Shown here in pieces: positions 16,869-25,874 of a stretch of DNA of 64,000 nt. The notes below the pieces were generated by a model. That model had not been told where the DNA came from, made no database searches, and saw nothing but the letters and a program-made list of their open reading frames with translations. Origin of the DNA: Clostridium sp. M62/1 (GTDB lineage Bacteria; Bacillota; Clostridia; Lachnospirales; Lachnospiraceae); contig NZ_CP085988.1 in NCBI RefSeq assembly GCF_020736365.1, positions 2,734,001 to 2,798,000 of the forward strand. The letters run 5' to 3'. The stretch's first letter is position 1; every line of letters begins with the position of its first letter. Both the position numbers and the translations under genes were made by a program.

Positions 16869-16894
16869 TTTCTGTTATTTATATTTTGCTATCT

Positions 16895-17580
16895 CTATAC
16901 TTCTGCCCGGTCAGTCTGTTCCTGCTCTTTTAGAAAGTCCTCCACGTGTTCAAGAGATTCCATCACTCCCACGGCTCCCTGCAGGATTTCCTCCCCGGGC
17001 CGCTTCATATCGGGGATGCAGATTACGGGAATTCCAGCGGCGCAGGCAGCCTGCACTCCTGCCTCGCTGTCCTCCAGCACCAGACAGTTCTCCGGTTTTT
17101 CCTGCGCCTTTTCGCAGGCCTTCAGGAAAATATCCGGCCAGGGCTTGCCCCGCTCCACCTCGTACCCGAACACCATGTGATCAAAAAACTGCTCAATTCT
17201 ATTTTTCATAAGAATCGTCAGCGCTCTGTCTTTGGTGCTGGAGGTTGCCAGAAGAATCTTATACTGCTTTTGCCTCAGATAGGTGAGCAGCTTGTCCGCT
17301 CCCGGCTTCAGGGCAACTCCTCTCTCCACATATTCCCGCTCCATAGCGAAAATTTTTTCCAGCCCCTCCTCCACCCGGAAGGGAAGCCCGAACGTCTCCA
17401 CAGCCTTTCTCATATTTTCCGGCGCGTCTTTCCGCTGTAGCCAGAGGCGTAATCCTCCAGCGTAAGGTTATGGCCGTAGGGCCTCAGAAGCTCCTGGTAC
17501 AGACGGTAGGAAATGATTTCACTGTCAATCAGAAGTCCATCCAGGTCAAAAATCACTGCTCTTATCTGTGCATGATTCAT
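16895..17580 (-). pseudogene. HAD-superfamily hydrolase (beta-phosphoglucomutase-like), frameshifted
   Basis: The N-terminal 57 codons (MNHAQIRAVIFDLDGLLIDSE, HAD motif I) run from 17580 to a TGA at 17410. The rest of the protein continues in another frame from about 17428 (KDAPENMRKAVETFGLP), with motif II LLATSSTKD and motif III LVLEDSEAGVQAACAAG. Restoring one A in the GGAAAGAC run (17428-17433) would join the frames into a normal protein of about 227 residues. Either a real frameshift has inactivated the gene or there is a sequencing error in the A-run. The gene starts 2 nt after the stop of the CAT-like gene and is probably cotranscribed with it. Confidence 0.8.
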
Positions 17581-17581
17581 T

Positions 17582-18250
17582 TTACTGTTCTCCTTTTACA
17601 TTCTGCGGCAGCCTGATCGTTCCCGCAATTTCCTTTATGTCATTCAGCAGCCTGCAGCTGTGGTAGCCGTCTGCAGCCGCATGGTTCACCGCAATTCCCA
17701 GAGGCAGAAGAATCCTTCCATTCTCCTCAAAATATCTTCCAAACAGCACCACAGGAAAGAGCATGGGGGAATCGGAGTACGTGTCGCTTGCGTATCCGGT
17801 AAAGCTCAGCCACGGCACGCAGGACACGGCGCAGAAATTGTCCGGCCTCCCAGGTTTTGCCTTCACACCCTTTACATCCCTGTACTCCTCCATATCCCGG
17901 ACAGCCGCCCGGTAAAAGGTGGTGAAATCCGGGCTGTACTCTGTCCAGATGTCAGAAAACGTCTTGTCATCCGGGTGGAAGATCGTGTAGGAAGGATGAC
18001 ATTCATCCCAGTATCCCAGCCTCCCCTCGCTGTCTGTCTGCATCCGCATTTCCCTGTTCTGATTTACTGCCCGCATGATAATGTAAATAAAAACCGGATA
18101 AAATTTGAGCTTCTGTTCCTTCACCTGGGCGAGAAGCTCTGTGATGTCCACATTCACATTCAGGTTATACCTTACTTTAAGCAGATCCCTGTAATAGTGA
18201 TAGTGCTCCCTTCTCTCCCATTTTTCCATATCAATCAGATGAAATGCCAT
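17582..18250 (-). CDS. Chloramphenicol acetyltransferase-like protein (CatA fold)
   Basis: A 222-residue acyltransferase of the classical CAT family. It starts MAFHLIDMEKWERREHYHYYRD, matching the CAT N-terminus. The conserved SCVPWLSFTGYA segment carries the active-site Ser, and VNHAAADGYH contains the catalytic His and the structural Asp (HHxxxDGxH in the standard enzymes, with the first His replaced here by Asn). GGGGAAG lies before the ATG at 18250. It is in normal chromosomal surroundings, next to HAD hydrolases. Whether it acetylates chloramphenicol or another substrate cannot be told from sequence. Confidence 0.85.
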   Translation of the reverse strand: MAFHLIDMEKWERREHYHYYRDLLKVRYNLNVNVDITELLAQVKEQKLKFYPVFIYIIMRAVNQNREMRMQTDSEGRLGYWDECHPSYTIFHPDDKTFSDIWTEYSPDFTTFYRAAVRDMEEYRDVKGVKAKPGRPDNFCAVSCVPWLSFTGYASDTYSDSPMLFPVVLFGRYFEENGRILLPLGIAVNHAAADGYHSCRLLNDIKEIAGTIRLPQNVKGEQ

Positions 18251-18341
18251 ATCCGCTTCCCCTTTCTTCTTTCTATTTTTCTGTTCTGCCATTATCCCAT
18301 CTCGACTGACGTCCCGATGGGACCGCCCGTCAAATGCATGC

Positions 18342-19082
18342 TCAAGCAGGCATGGTATGCGCAGGAATAATGTCTGCTCTGCAGTCATTATTCCCTGTTT
18401 CCAGCGCGGCTAACAGGTATTCTGAAAGCTGTCTCACGTTCTCAGCCACAAAAACAGCTCCGGCCTCCTCAAGCTCTCCGTCTTCTGCAAAGCCATACCC
18501 GGCTCCCACACAGTCAATCCCTGCCTGCGCTGCACCTGCCACGTCATGCATCCGATCCCCAATCATCAGGCATCTGCTCCTGCATTCAGGGGGGAGACCC
18601 ATTTTTTCAAAGCAGTACCGGATTACATCACCCTTTTTCACACGGGTTTCTTCCATGTCAGCCCCGGCGACGCAGTGAAAATACTGCCTGAGCCCAAAAT
18701 GAGCAAGAATCTGCTCTGCAAATACCTCCGGCTTGGAGGTGGCAACCGCCAGCACAGCACCCCTGCTGCTGAGTGCTTCCAAAAGCTCGGGGATTCCCGG
18801 ATAGACTTCATTTTCAAATATTCCGCGGACAGCAAAGTACTCCCTGTAGCGGAGAATAGCCTCCCCTGCCCTCTCCGGCGAAAAATGGTAATATTCCTGA
18901 AAACTGTCTCTTAAAGGCGGACCGATAAACGGATACAGTTCCTCCAGATGTTCTACCTCTATCCCGTATGACCGCAGCGCGTACTGAACTGACTTCGTAA
19001 TCCCCTGAGCCGGATCCGTCAGCGTTCCGTCCAAATCAAACAGAAAAACATTTTTTCCCTCTGCCCTGTTTCTGTGTTCCAT
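18342..19082 (-). CDS. HAD-superfamily phosphatase (phosphoglycolate phosphatase-like)
   Basis: A 246-residue haloacid-dehalogenase hydrolase. Motif I is FLFDLDGTLTD (about residues 12-22), motif II is VATSKP, and motif III/IV are Lys-G-D-V plus MIGDRMHDVAGAAQAG. The helical cap between motifs I and II is of the Gph/PpaX type. GGAGG precedes the ATG at 19082 by 5 nt, whereas an upstream frame extension has no site. The last 16 codons (NNDCRADIIPAHTMPA) are encoded by a copy of a REP-like palindrome, so the original C-terminus was probably replaced. Substrate unknown. Confidence 0.88.
   Translation of the reverse strand: MEHRNRAEGKNVFLFDLDGTLTDPAQGITKSVQYALRSYGIEVEHLEELYPFIGPPLRDSFQEYYHFSPERAGEAILRYREYFAVRGIFENEVYPGIPELLEALSSRGAVLAVATSKPEVFAEQILAHFGLRQYFHCVAGADMEETRVKKGDVIRYCFEKMGLPPECRSRCLMIGDRMHDVAGAAQAGIDCVGAGYGFAEDGELEEAGAVFVAENVRQLSEYLLAALETGNNDCRADIIPAHTMPA
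18354..18390 (-). repeat. REP-like palindrome, copy 1
   Basis: On the minus strand it reads TAATGACTGCAGAGCAGACATTATTCCTGCGCATACC in two overlapping halves (TAATGACTGCAGAGCAG and ACATTATTCCTGCGCATACC). It is similar to copies at 19201 and 19308 and overlaps the 3' end of the HAD gene. Confidence 0.7.
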
Positions 19083-19200
19083 CTTTTCCTCCCAGTGATT
19101 CTCTGCTGCTTCGCCGCTTCGAGACATAACCGTCGAAGGTCTGCAAAAAGCGGCTGTTTTTAAGTACCCAAGTCTCCCTTCCTCAACCCTGCCTGACATG

Positions 19201-19240
19201 GTATAATGTTCGCAGAGCGAGCATTATACCTGCGCATACC
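19201..19240 (+). repeat. REP-like palindrome, copy 2
   Basis: GTATAATGTTCGCAGAGCGA followed by GCATTATACCTGCGCATACC: a hairpin with GGTATAATG / CATTATACC arms and an inner CGCnnnGCG. It lies in the non-coding stretch 19083-19463, which holds two palindromes and no convincing gene. Confidence 0.7.
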
Positions 19241-19307
19241 GGTTTCAGCATTTACTGCTGAAAGCCGGGCGCTATGTTCCGACGGAGGCTGCATATCCGC
19301 AGGATAT

Positions 19308-19344
19308 GGTATAATGACTGCAGAGCAGGCATTATACCTGCGCC
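19308..19344 (+). repeat. REP-like palindrome, copy 3
   Basis: GGTATAATG and CATTATACC form perfect 9-bp arms around ACTGCAGAGCAGG. It is preceded by GCATATCCGCAGGATATG (19291-19308), which recurs at 19410-19427 and is itself a hairpin. Confidence 0.7.
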
Positions 19345-19463
19345 GAGCCGCTGGCGCCCGAAGGGAGCCAAAACACTGCGGCGGCGAGTGTGCATCCCTC
19401 GGAGAGATGCATATCCGCAGGATATGCCATAATAACAGACAGTATGATTCAGGAGGTCCACAT

Positions 19464-20177
19464 ATGAAATTAAACGAATTGCTTCAGCTGGCAGACAGCG
19501 GCAGGTCAGGCATCAGCCCTCAGGAGAAGTCAAAGAAGTCACAGCAGACTCTTCCCGGGGAGTGGAAATCTTTCTTTCTGAAGGCGGCCCGGGAAGCTCT
19601 TCCGGGCGCAGACGCAAACGCCGCCTGGCAGTTTTTCGTCTCTGGAGCCGGGCAGGAGCTGAGCCTGACTCTGGCAGACATAGACAGGCTTTACTGCATC
19701 GCAGGGTATCATGAGCATACCCGTCCTTCCCTCCCGGCTTTCGGACAGGAAGGAACGGAAGGGCCGGAGGAGGAACTGTTTCGCACATCTTCCATGAAGA
19801 TTCTTGACGGCGCGTTTGACGCGGCAGACCCGGAGGATCTGCCCCAGCTCATGCACCATCTGCCGGATCAGATTCTCTCCTCCCGCTTCACCCTCCATCC
19901 CATCGAGCTGGCCGCCATGAGCCTGAAGCGGCTGATTGACATTTCTCCCTATGAGGGAAAAAATGAGGAGGCCGCAGTGCTTCTGATGGATCGGATTCTC
20001 ACCGGCGCAGGCTTCGTGCCCATCCTCATCACCCCGGAAAACAGAGAAGCCTTTATGGACGCTCTATGCCTTTCCCGCCGAATCTGCGACATGGAGCCTC
20101 TTTCCCGCCTTACGGCTGAGGAAATCCTGCGGCAGCAAAGGAGTCTATCCTCCGCTCCACTTCCTCCCGGACAGTAG
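19464..20177 (+). CDS. Fic-like protein with a degenerate active-site motif
   Basis: A 237-residue protein. The region about 157-215 follows the course of a Fic core (HPFxxGNGRxxRLLxNxxLLxxGxPPxxIxxxxRxxYxxAL) but reads SPYEGKNEEAAVLLMDRILTGAGFVPILITPENREAFMDAL. The catalytic His is Ser, and GNGR is replaced by GKNE. AMP transfer is therefore unlikely. A Leu-His-Pro segment (FTLHPIELAAMSLKRL) precedes it. The start at 19464 has AGGAGG at 7 nt. Its 3' end overlaps the opposite-strand adenosine deaminase gene by 68 bp. The relation to Fic is my alignment by eye; it may be a non-catalytic relative or an unrelated family. Confidence 0.6.
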   Translation: MKLNELLQLADSGRSGISPQEKSKKSQQTLPGEWKSFFLKAAREALPGADANAAWQFFVSGAGQELSLTLADIDRLYCIAGYHEHTRPSLPAFGQEGTEGPEEELFRTSSMKILDGAFDAADPEDLPQLMHHLPDQILSSRFTLHPIELAAMSLKRLIDISPYEGKNEEAAVLLMDRILTGAGFVPILITPENREAFMDALCLSRRICDMEPLSRLTAEEILRQQRSLSSAPLPPGQ

Positions 20178-21189
20178 CAGGCGCAAAGGCTGCCCTCGCA
20201 GCGTTTTTCATCATCTCTCTTACCTCTTCCCCGGAGACGCCGAAGCGGTGGTGGAGAAGGAGAATCTCTTTTGTGAGCGTTGTGCCGGAAACGGTGCGGT
20301 TATCGGTATTGACAGTCACATTAAGGCCCAGATCTAAGAATCGGCGTACCGGATAATTCTCCTCCCTCTCCACGGCCTTTGTCTGAAAATTGCTGGTAGG
20401 ACACATCTCAATGGCGATTCCCCTCTCCCTGCACAGACGCTCTGCCTCTTCATGGCCGGCCATGGCGATCCCGTGGCCGATTCTTTTCGCTCCCATGGCT
20501 GCCGCCGTGCAGACATTTTCCCAGCTTCCGCATTCGCCTGCATGTATGGTAAACGGAATTCCCATCTCTGCGGCAAGCCGGAACATTTCTCTGTGAAGTT
20601 CAGGCGGAAATGCCTTCTCATCTCCTGCCAGATCAATGCCGCAGACGCCGTTTCCCATAAATTTTTCCGCCAGACGCGGAATTTCCAGATTTTTCTCTGG
20701 TTCGAAATGGCGCATTCCGCAGAGCAGAATCCCCGTCTTTATTCCGAATTCCTTCTCTGCGCTGAGAAGTCCGTCCCTGACGCCTCTCACCACATCCTCT
20801 GCCGTAAAGCCGTCATGAGCCGAAAACGCCGGGGCAAACCTAACTTCCATATACAGGGTATTCTCAAGGGCCGCCTCCCTGGCCAGTTCATAAGCGCCTG
20901 TGCAGAGCGCGTCATACGTCTGAAGGCATGAAAGGGGCAGTGAAAAGCATTCCAGATACTCCTTCAGGCTCCGGCACCCGGACGGCACCGTCAGCATGGC
21001 TCTCAGAGCTGCATCATCGCCAGGAATGGAAATTTCTGCCCTGCCTGCCAGCTTTTTCACTGTCTGCCAGGGCAGGGATCCATCCAGGTGGCAGTGGAGC
21101 TCAACCTTGGGAAGCTTCGCTGCCCACTCCTGAAAGCTGCTGTATTTCTCCCGCATCTTTCCGTTTTCCTCTATCTTCTCCCTGTTCAT
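20110..21189 (-). CDS. add: Adenosine deaminase
   Basis: It hydrolyses adenosine and deoxyadenosine to inosine forms in purine salvage. The 359-residue protein has the zinc motif KVELHCHLDGSL, the substrate region LYMEVRFAPAF, GIDLAGDE, FTIHAGECGSWENV (third zinc His), RIGHGIAM (catalytic His) and VTVNTDNRTVSGTTL with the zinc Asp. The ATG at 21189 has GAGGAGG at 8 nt; an in-frame ATG 11 codons upstream does not. The last 68 bp overlap tail-to-tail with the Fic-like gene. No operon partner. Confidence 0.93.
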   Translation of the reverse strand: MNREKIEENGKMREKYSSFQEWAAKLPKVELHCHLDGSLPWQTVKKLAGRAEISIPGDDAALRAMLTVPSGCRSLKEYLECFSLPLSCLQTYDALCTGAYELAREAALENTLYMEVRFAPAFSAHDGFTAEDVVRGVRDGLLSAEKEFGIKTGILLCGMRHFEPEKNLEIPRLAEKFMGNGVCGIDLAGDEKAFPPELHREMFRLAAEMGIPFTIHAGECGSWENVCTAAAMGAKRIGHGIAMAGHEEAERLCRERGIAIEMCPTSNFQTKAVEREENYPVRRFLDLGLNVTVNTDNRTVSGTTLTKEILLLHHRFGVSGEEVREMMKNAARAAFAPATVREEVERRIDSFAAAGFPQP

Positions 21190-21559
21190 ATCCGTTTCCT
21201 CCTCTGTAAATATATTTGGCACCCAAAGACTTCCGGCCGTGCCTTCCCTGCAAGCCCTTTAGCCTTCTGCAGCAGGTTTCCTTTTCTCATAAACCCATCC
21301 GCTAAACCCGTCCGTTTTTCATCCTGTCAGGATATTTTGTCTATCATATCATTTATTTCCCGACAGCACAAGCAGTATTCGGGAGGGCCAAAGAAAGTCC
21401 CCCTTATACACAGAGATTCCTTCCCCTTAAACCACGTTATCCCTAAGGCCTCAGCCGGGGAGCGGATGGCCTCACACGCCAGACTGTTTTTCTGAACAGC
21501 TTCTGTATAACCGTTCAAAATGACGGTTCAAAAAATCGCAGCTATATGCGGCAAAGTAT

Positions 21560-21588
21560 TTGCCCTGGCCCTTTTTCTATACTATAAT
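21560..21588 (+). promoter_or_regulatory. Promoter of the M16C peptidase gene
   Basis: TTGCCC (21560-21565) and perfect TATAAT (21583-21588) with a 17-nt spacer. The preceding intergenic stretch (21223-21559) shows no gene. Confidence 0.65.
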
Positions 21589-21706
21589 TGAAAATCAGGG
21601 CAGAGGGTTTTTGTCCCTCTCCATGCCCTTTTCTGAATTTACGGAAGCATAAAGGCTTTTCCAACTATGAAGATGCCGCCATATCGGCGGCGGAATGGAG
21701 ATTTCT

Positions 21707-24700
21707 ATGACTAAATTACCAGAGCCCGGGCAGCTCTGCTGCGGCTTCACGGCTGTCTCCCAGGGCAGGATTGAGAGCCTCTCTGCCAGCACAGCGGAAT
21801 TTTTCCACCCTTTAAGCGGCGCCCAGGTTTTATGCATACAAAACGATGACAGGGAGCTGGGCTTTTCTCTCATTTACAGGACGCCCCAGCTGGACGAAAC
21901 AGATGCCTGCCACATGGCAGAGCACCTCGTCCTCTCTTCCTGTAAAAAATACAGAAGCCGTGATGTGTTTTTTGATATGGACAGCATGAGCTATTCCACC
22001 TTTATGAACGGGATAACAGACACCTCCTACACCTGCTACCCCATCTGTTCCAGAAGTGAGGAGCAGCTTTTAAAGCTCATGGATGTGGTTCTCTGCTGTA
22101 TGGAGGAGCCGGACGCCCAGACAGAGCCTCACTTTTTCGAGCGGGAGGCCCTCCGCTATGAGCTGGAAACGCCGGACAGCCCCCTCCTTCTGGCCGGAAC
22201 CGTCTTCAGCGAGGACTGGGCCCACCTTACCGATCTGGATGAGAATGCAGACAGCCATACGGCAAGAACCCTGTACCCTGGCCGTCTCGCGGCCAACCTT
22301 CCCGGACGCGCCCATCTCCACTATGAAGATGTCTCCAGAGAACAGGTAATGAGAGTTCTGACGGAGTTTTACACCTATTCCAACTGCCTCATCGTCCTCT
22401 ACGGCGATATGGATTACGGCCGCGTTCTATCCTTTCTTGACAGGGAGCACTTGTCTCTCCACCCTGCCCCATTAAACGGAGGCAGCCTCATCTCGCTTCT
22501 TCGCGAACCGCCTATCCCGGGCTTTCGCTGTTCGATAGAGGAGAGTCCGGCCTACAGCGGCAGCCGCGGCTCCCAGGCTTCCGTCATTGACTACGCGCTG
22601 GATCTGTCTGACTGTGATGAGGAGGAACTGATCTGCTTTGATCTCTTTTCCGATCTCCTGGATCACAGCGCCTCCCCTCTTCACCAGACCGCAAAGAGAG
22701 AGGGGCTGAACCACGTGATCCAGGCCTTCCTCGACACGCTGCTCATCCACCCTGTCTTCAAATTCCGCCTCTACAACGGTGATGAGGGTGACCGGGACAG
22801 ACTGCTGCGCGCTGTCCGGATGACGCTTGAGGAAATCTGCGAAAAAGGAATTGCCCCTGAGCTTTACCGGGCCTGTGTCAAGGAACACAGCTTAACGGAC
22901 CGGTTAGTGCGCGAGGGGGTGCATCTGGGCTGCCATGCCGCCGAGGAAATCGGGCGCTACTGGAGCCTGACAGGAAAGACAGACTATTTCGCTCTCTATG
23001 AGAGGGCCTGTGCCCGCTTTGCAGAGGAGGCTTATAAGGACAGGCAGTCCCAGACTCTGATCCGCAATCTGGCCCAAAGGCTCTTAAAGCCCTTTGCAGG
23101 CGCTCTCACTGTGACGGTCCCTGTTCCAGGTCTTGCAGAGCAGCTGGAATCTCAGCGCTCCTCGTTTCTGGAGCGCAAAAAGGCGTCCATGACAGAAGAG
23201 GAAATCTCCTCCCTTGTGGCTGCCACCCGCTCCTTTCACGACTGGAACAGCAGAGAGTATGGCTGCCGCAGTTTTCTCATAAGTCCCAAGGATCTTCCCG
23301 CCCCTTTGGAACATGAGCCTTTCTGTGAGAGGACAAAAAAGGGCATCACAGGGTTTTTCTCCCCTGCGCCGGTTTCCGGCGTATTCTGCTTCCAGATCTA
23401 TTTCGATCTGGGCTTTCTGTCCAGGGAGGACTGGCCCTTTCTGGCTCTGTACCAGCTGCTTCTGACCGAGGTGGACACTCCGTCCCTCTCCTCGATCCGC
23501 CAGAAGATCCTGGAGCAGGAGCTCCTCCACGACTGTACCTTTGACGAAGCCTTTCCCGGGCCTGAGGCAGGAAGCAGAAGCCGCCCTCAGCTGGCTGTAT
23601 TCTGGTACGGCCTTACCGCTGACTTCACACAGAGCCTTCATTTCCTCCTTGAACTGATGGGGCAGGCCTCCTACCAGAACACGGAGCAGATTATCAGTGC
23701 CCTTGAAAAATATCTGCCGGATTACGATCTCTCCCAGGGAGAGAATGCCTCCTCTATCTCCTACGCTCTGGCTGAGAGCGCCATCCGCACGGATGCCCGC
23801 TTCAGGGCTGCCACAAACGGCCAGGAAATCTACTATTTTCTCAAGGACACCCTGCAGAGGCTTAAAAGTGAGCCAGAGTACGGCAGGGAGCTGGCCAGAC
23901 GGCTCTTCCAGACGGCACAGGCCATTCTCACAAAAAACAGGATGCTTTTCGTGGCCGCTGCCCCGGCAGATACGCTTCCCCAGCTTAAAAAAGCTGCCTT
24001 CGACTGCCTTGGCTCCCTGCCGGATTGTCCGAGGCAGGCAGACGGCGTCTCCGGTGTCTCTTCTTTCCGCCAGCCCCTTCCTGAGAGCAGCGGACAGGAA
24101 TCGTCTCCGGCCGACCTCCTTCCTGCCCCTGTTATGCGCTCGGCTGTGTCTTTGGACACTCCCTCACAGGAGATCCGGCTGATGGGCGATTTTGCCGGAA
24201 GGGACGATTTCAAGGGCAGATATCTGCCCTTCCTCATCGCCCTCTCGGACCGCATTTTAAAGCCGTCTCTCCGCTACCGGGGAGGCGCCTACGACTGCGG
24301 CGCTGACTTCTCCCTGCCTAACGGGTACTTTTCTCTCTGGTGCACTGCCGATCCGGGCCTTGAGGAGACAGTCCGCATCTTCAGGCAGGCGGGAACGGCC
24401 CTCAGGTCCCTCACCCTTACCGAGGAAGAGCTGGACGGCTATGTTTTAAGCGCCTTTTCTCAGGCTCAGCCTCTATCAGGGCCGTTAAATACCCGCATGA
24501 GGCTGATGCGCAGGAAGGCCGCTGGGATCTGCACAGAGACTGTCGATGCCCTGATAAGGGATATTCCAAACGCCTCCCTCGAGTGCCAGGCTGAGGCGGC
24601 GGATCTGATCCAGGAGCTGATCGAAAAAGGTTCCCTGGCTGTCGCCGGGAGCCGTCAGGCAGTGGAAAGAGCCGCCCGCCTCTTTGAGCGGACGGAACAC

Positions 24701-24712
24701 CTGCACTCCTGA
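21707..24712 (+). CDS. M16C-family zinc metallopeptidase (presequence-protease-like)
   Basis: A 1001-residue insulinase-superfamily peptidase. The inverted zinc motif is HMAEH (counted from the upstream ATG: His73, Glu76, His77). It is followed by SCKKYRSRDVFFDMDSMSYSTFMNGITDTSYTCYPI, which parallels the KYP..DPF..NTF(L)NA.T..D.T.YPV stretch of M16C enzymes. The third zinc Glu is likely in ERE(ALRYELE) about 75 residues later. No signal peptide, so it is cytoplasmic or released by another route; it probably degrades peptides. The ATG at 21707 has GGAG at 6 nt; another in-frame ATG is 12 nt upstream. Monocistronic with promoter and hairpin terminator. Confidence 0.87.
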   Translation: MTKLPEPGQLCCGFTAVSQGRIESLSASTAEFFHPLSGAQVLCIQNDDRELGFSLIYRTPQLDETDACHMAEHLVLSSCKKYRSRDVFFDMDSMSYSTFMNGITDTSYTCYPICSRSEEQLLKLMDVVLCCMEEPDAQTEPHFFEREALRYELETPDSPLLLAGTVFSEDWAHLTDLDENADSHTARTLYPGRLAANLPGRAHLHYEDVSREQVMRVLTEFYTYSNCLIVLYGDMDYGRVLSFLDREHLSLHPAPLNGGSLISLLREPPIPGFRCSIEESPAYSGSRGSQASVIDYALDLSDCDEEELICFDLFSDLLDHSASPLHQTAKREGLNHVIQAFLDTLLIHPVFKFRLYNGDEGDRDRLLRAVRMTLEEICEKGIAPELYRACVKEHSLTDRLVREGVHLGCHAAEEIGRYWSLTGKTDYFALYERACARFAEEAYKDRQSQTLIRNLAQRLLKPFAGALTVTVPVPGLAEQLESQRSSFLERKKASMTEEEISSLVAATRSFHDWNSREYGCRSFLISPKDLPAPLEHEPFCERTKKGITGFFSPAPVSGVFCFQIYFDLGFLSREDWPFLALYQLLLTEVDTPSLSSIRQKILEQELLHDCTFDEAFPGPEAGSRSRPQLAVFWYGLTADFTQSLHFLLELMGQASYQNTEQIISALEKYLPDYDLSQGENASSISYALAESAIRTDARFRAATNGQEIYYFLKDTLQRLKSEPEYGRELARRLFQTAQAILTKNRMLFVAAAPADTLPQLKKAAFDCLGSLPDCPRQADGVSGVSSFRQPLPESSGQESSPADLLPAPVMRSAVSLDTPSQEIRLMGDFAGRDDFKGRYLPFLIALSDRILKPSLRYRGGAYDCGADFSLPNGYFSLWCTADPGLEETVRIFRQAGTALRSLTLTEEELDGYVLSAFSQAQPLSGPLNTRMRLMRRKAAGICTETVDALIRDIPNASLECQAEAADLIQELIEKGSLAVAGSRQAVERAARLFERTEHLHS

Positions 24713-24796
24713 GTCAGGGTCCAGACGGACTCTTTATCTGAAAAAATCTTAATCCGGCAGGCCGTTTCATTAACAGATAAAACCAGATTGACAAAA

Positions 24797-24832
24797 CCCC
24801 CGTGAAGGCCGCTTCTGCGCCCTTCACGGGGG
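24797..24832 (+). terminator. Hairpin terminator after the M16C gene
   Basis: CCCCCGTGAAGG (24797-24808) and CCTTCACGGGGG (24821-24832) form a perfect 12-bp stem; the T-run is weak. Confidence 0.65.
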
Positions 24833-24930
24833 TCTACTATTCCTGTTCCCATTGGAGAACTCTGATGATCTTTTCTGCAGCTTTCCTGCACGTTTCCGTA
24901 ACTTTGGGCAGCTGCTGCCCTGGCTTTATC

Positions 24931-25767
24931 CTACCTGAAAAATTCGTGGCTTCCATGCTGTGTCACGTAGGTCAGATGGCCGTCAAACCAGTTTACATTG
25001 GATGACGCGGAGCGGTTTCTGTTCATAAAGTACAGTGCTCCGCCGGAATAGTCCTCACCGGCCAGAGCCCGGTCCACACAGTCCCTGGTCTGCTCCGTAA
25101 CCCTGCATGTATTGATTGTGCCGTTTGATACAGGTGAAAACTGGGATCTCTGATAAACCACATCCGTGATATTGTCGGGGAATTTACTGCTCTTTACCCT
25201 GTTGATAATCACGTTTGCCACAAGGATTTTTCCCTTGTCATCGCAGATACCCGCCTCTGCCTGTACAATGCGGAGAAGTACCTCGTAATCTGCATCTGTG
25301 TAAGAGATCACGGCGTTCTCACGCTTTCTCTGCTTTTCCTTCTCTTCTGCTTCCTTCTGTGCCTGCTGCGCCTGCATCAGAACTTCTTTCTCAATCACTT
25401 CCACTTCCAGGGCGCTCTGGGCAATCTCATCCTGTATATTTCTTTCCAGCAGACTTCCTAAAAGATGCTGGCCCTGTTCATTTGAAGCGGCAAGCTGGAA
25501 CTCCATACGGGTTCCCGTTCCATTTCCATCTTCTTCTGACGGCAGCTCATCAGTCATTTCATAAGCTTCCTCACTGTCCCCGTACAGGGATACGGCTGCA
25601 CTCTTGCCTGCTCCCGAAAAATCCCCGGAGTTGAACATCACCACTGTCACCACCGCAGCACCTGTTGTAAACACGGCCGCAGTCCGGTACATTTTCTTTG
25701 TCATATTGACAGCCAGTGATTTCACAAATTGGTAGACCGTCTGAAGAAATGAGTAAATGTCTGGCAT
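24931..25767 (-). CDS. SleB/CwlJ-type cell wall hydrolase
   Basis: A 278-residue membrane-anchored hydrolase, probably acting on peptidoglycan. There is one N-terminal helix (about 28-45, TAAVFTTGAAVVTVVMF). A low-complexity linker and a charged coiled coil follow (about 110-150, EVIEKEVLMQAQQAQKEAEEKEKQRKREN). The Hydrolase_2 domain then begins at TDADYEVLLRIVQAEAG with the conserved catalytic Glu and continues ILVANVIINRVKSSKFPDNITDVVYQ, SQFSPVSNGTI. AGGAG is 5 nt before the ATG at 25767; an in-frame GTG lies 6 nt upstream. It has its own strong promoter. Whether it acts in spores or in vegetative cells is not clear. Confidence 0.88.
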   Translation of the reverse strand: MPDIYSFLQTVYQFVKSLAVNMTKKMYRTAAVFTTGAAVVTVVMFNSGDFSGAGKSAAVSLYGDSEEAYEMTDELPSEEDGNGTGTRMEFQLAASNEQGQHLLGSLLERNIQDEIAQSALEVEVIEKEVLMQAQQAQKEAEEKEKQRKRENAVISYTDADYEVLLRIVQAEAGICDDKGKILVANVIINRVKSSKFPDNITDVVYQRSQFSPVSNGTINTCRVTEQTRDCVDRALAGEDYSGGALYFMNRNRSASSNVNWFDGHLTYVTQHGSHEFFR

Positions 25768-25844
25768 ACACACTCCTCTTTCTTTCTGTTTTTGGCAGAC
25801 AGAGCTATGCGCCCCTCTCCTGCCCGTTTCCAGTGACGGGCCTA

Positions 25845-25874
25845 ATTATATGGGAGCGGTGTAATAAATGTCAA
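25845..25874 (-). promoter_or_regulatory. Strong promoter of the SleB-like gene
   Basis: Consensus TTGACA (25869-25874) and TATAAT (25845-25850) on the minus strand with an 18-nt spacer. The 25875-26090 stretch upstream is very AT-rich and without genes. Confidence 0.8.
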
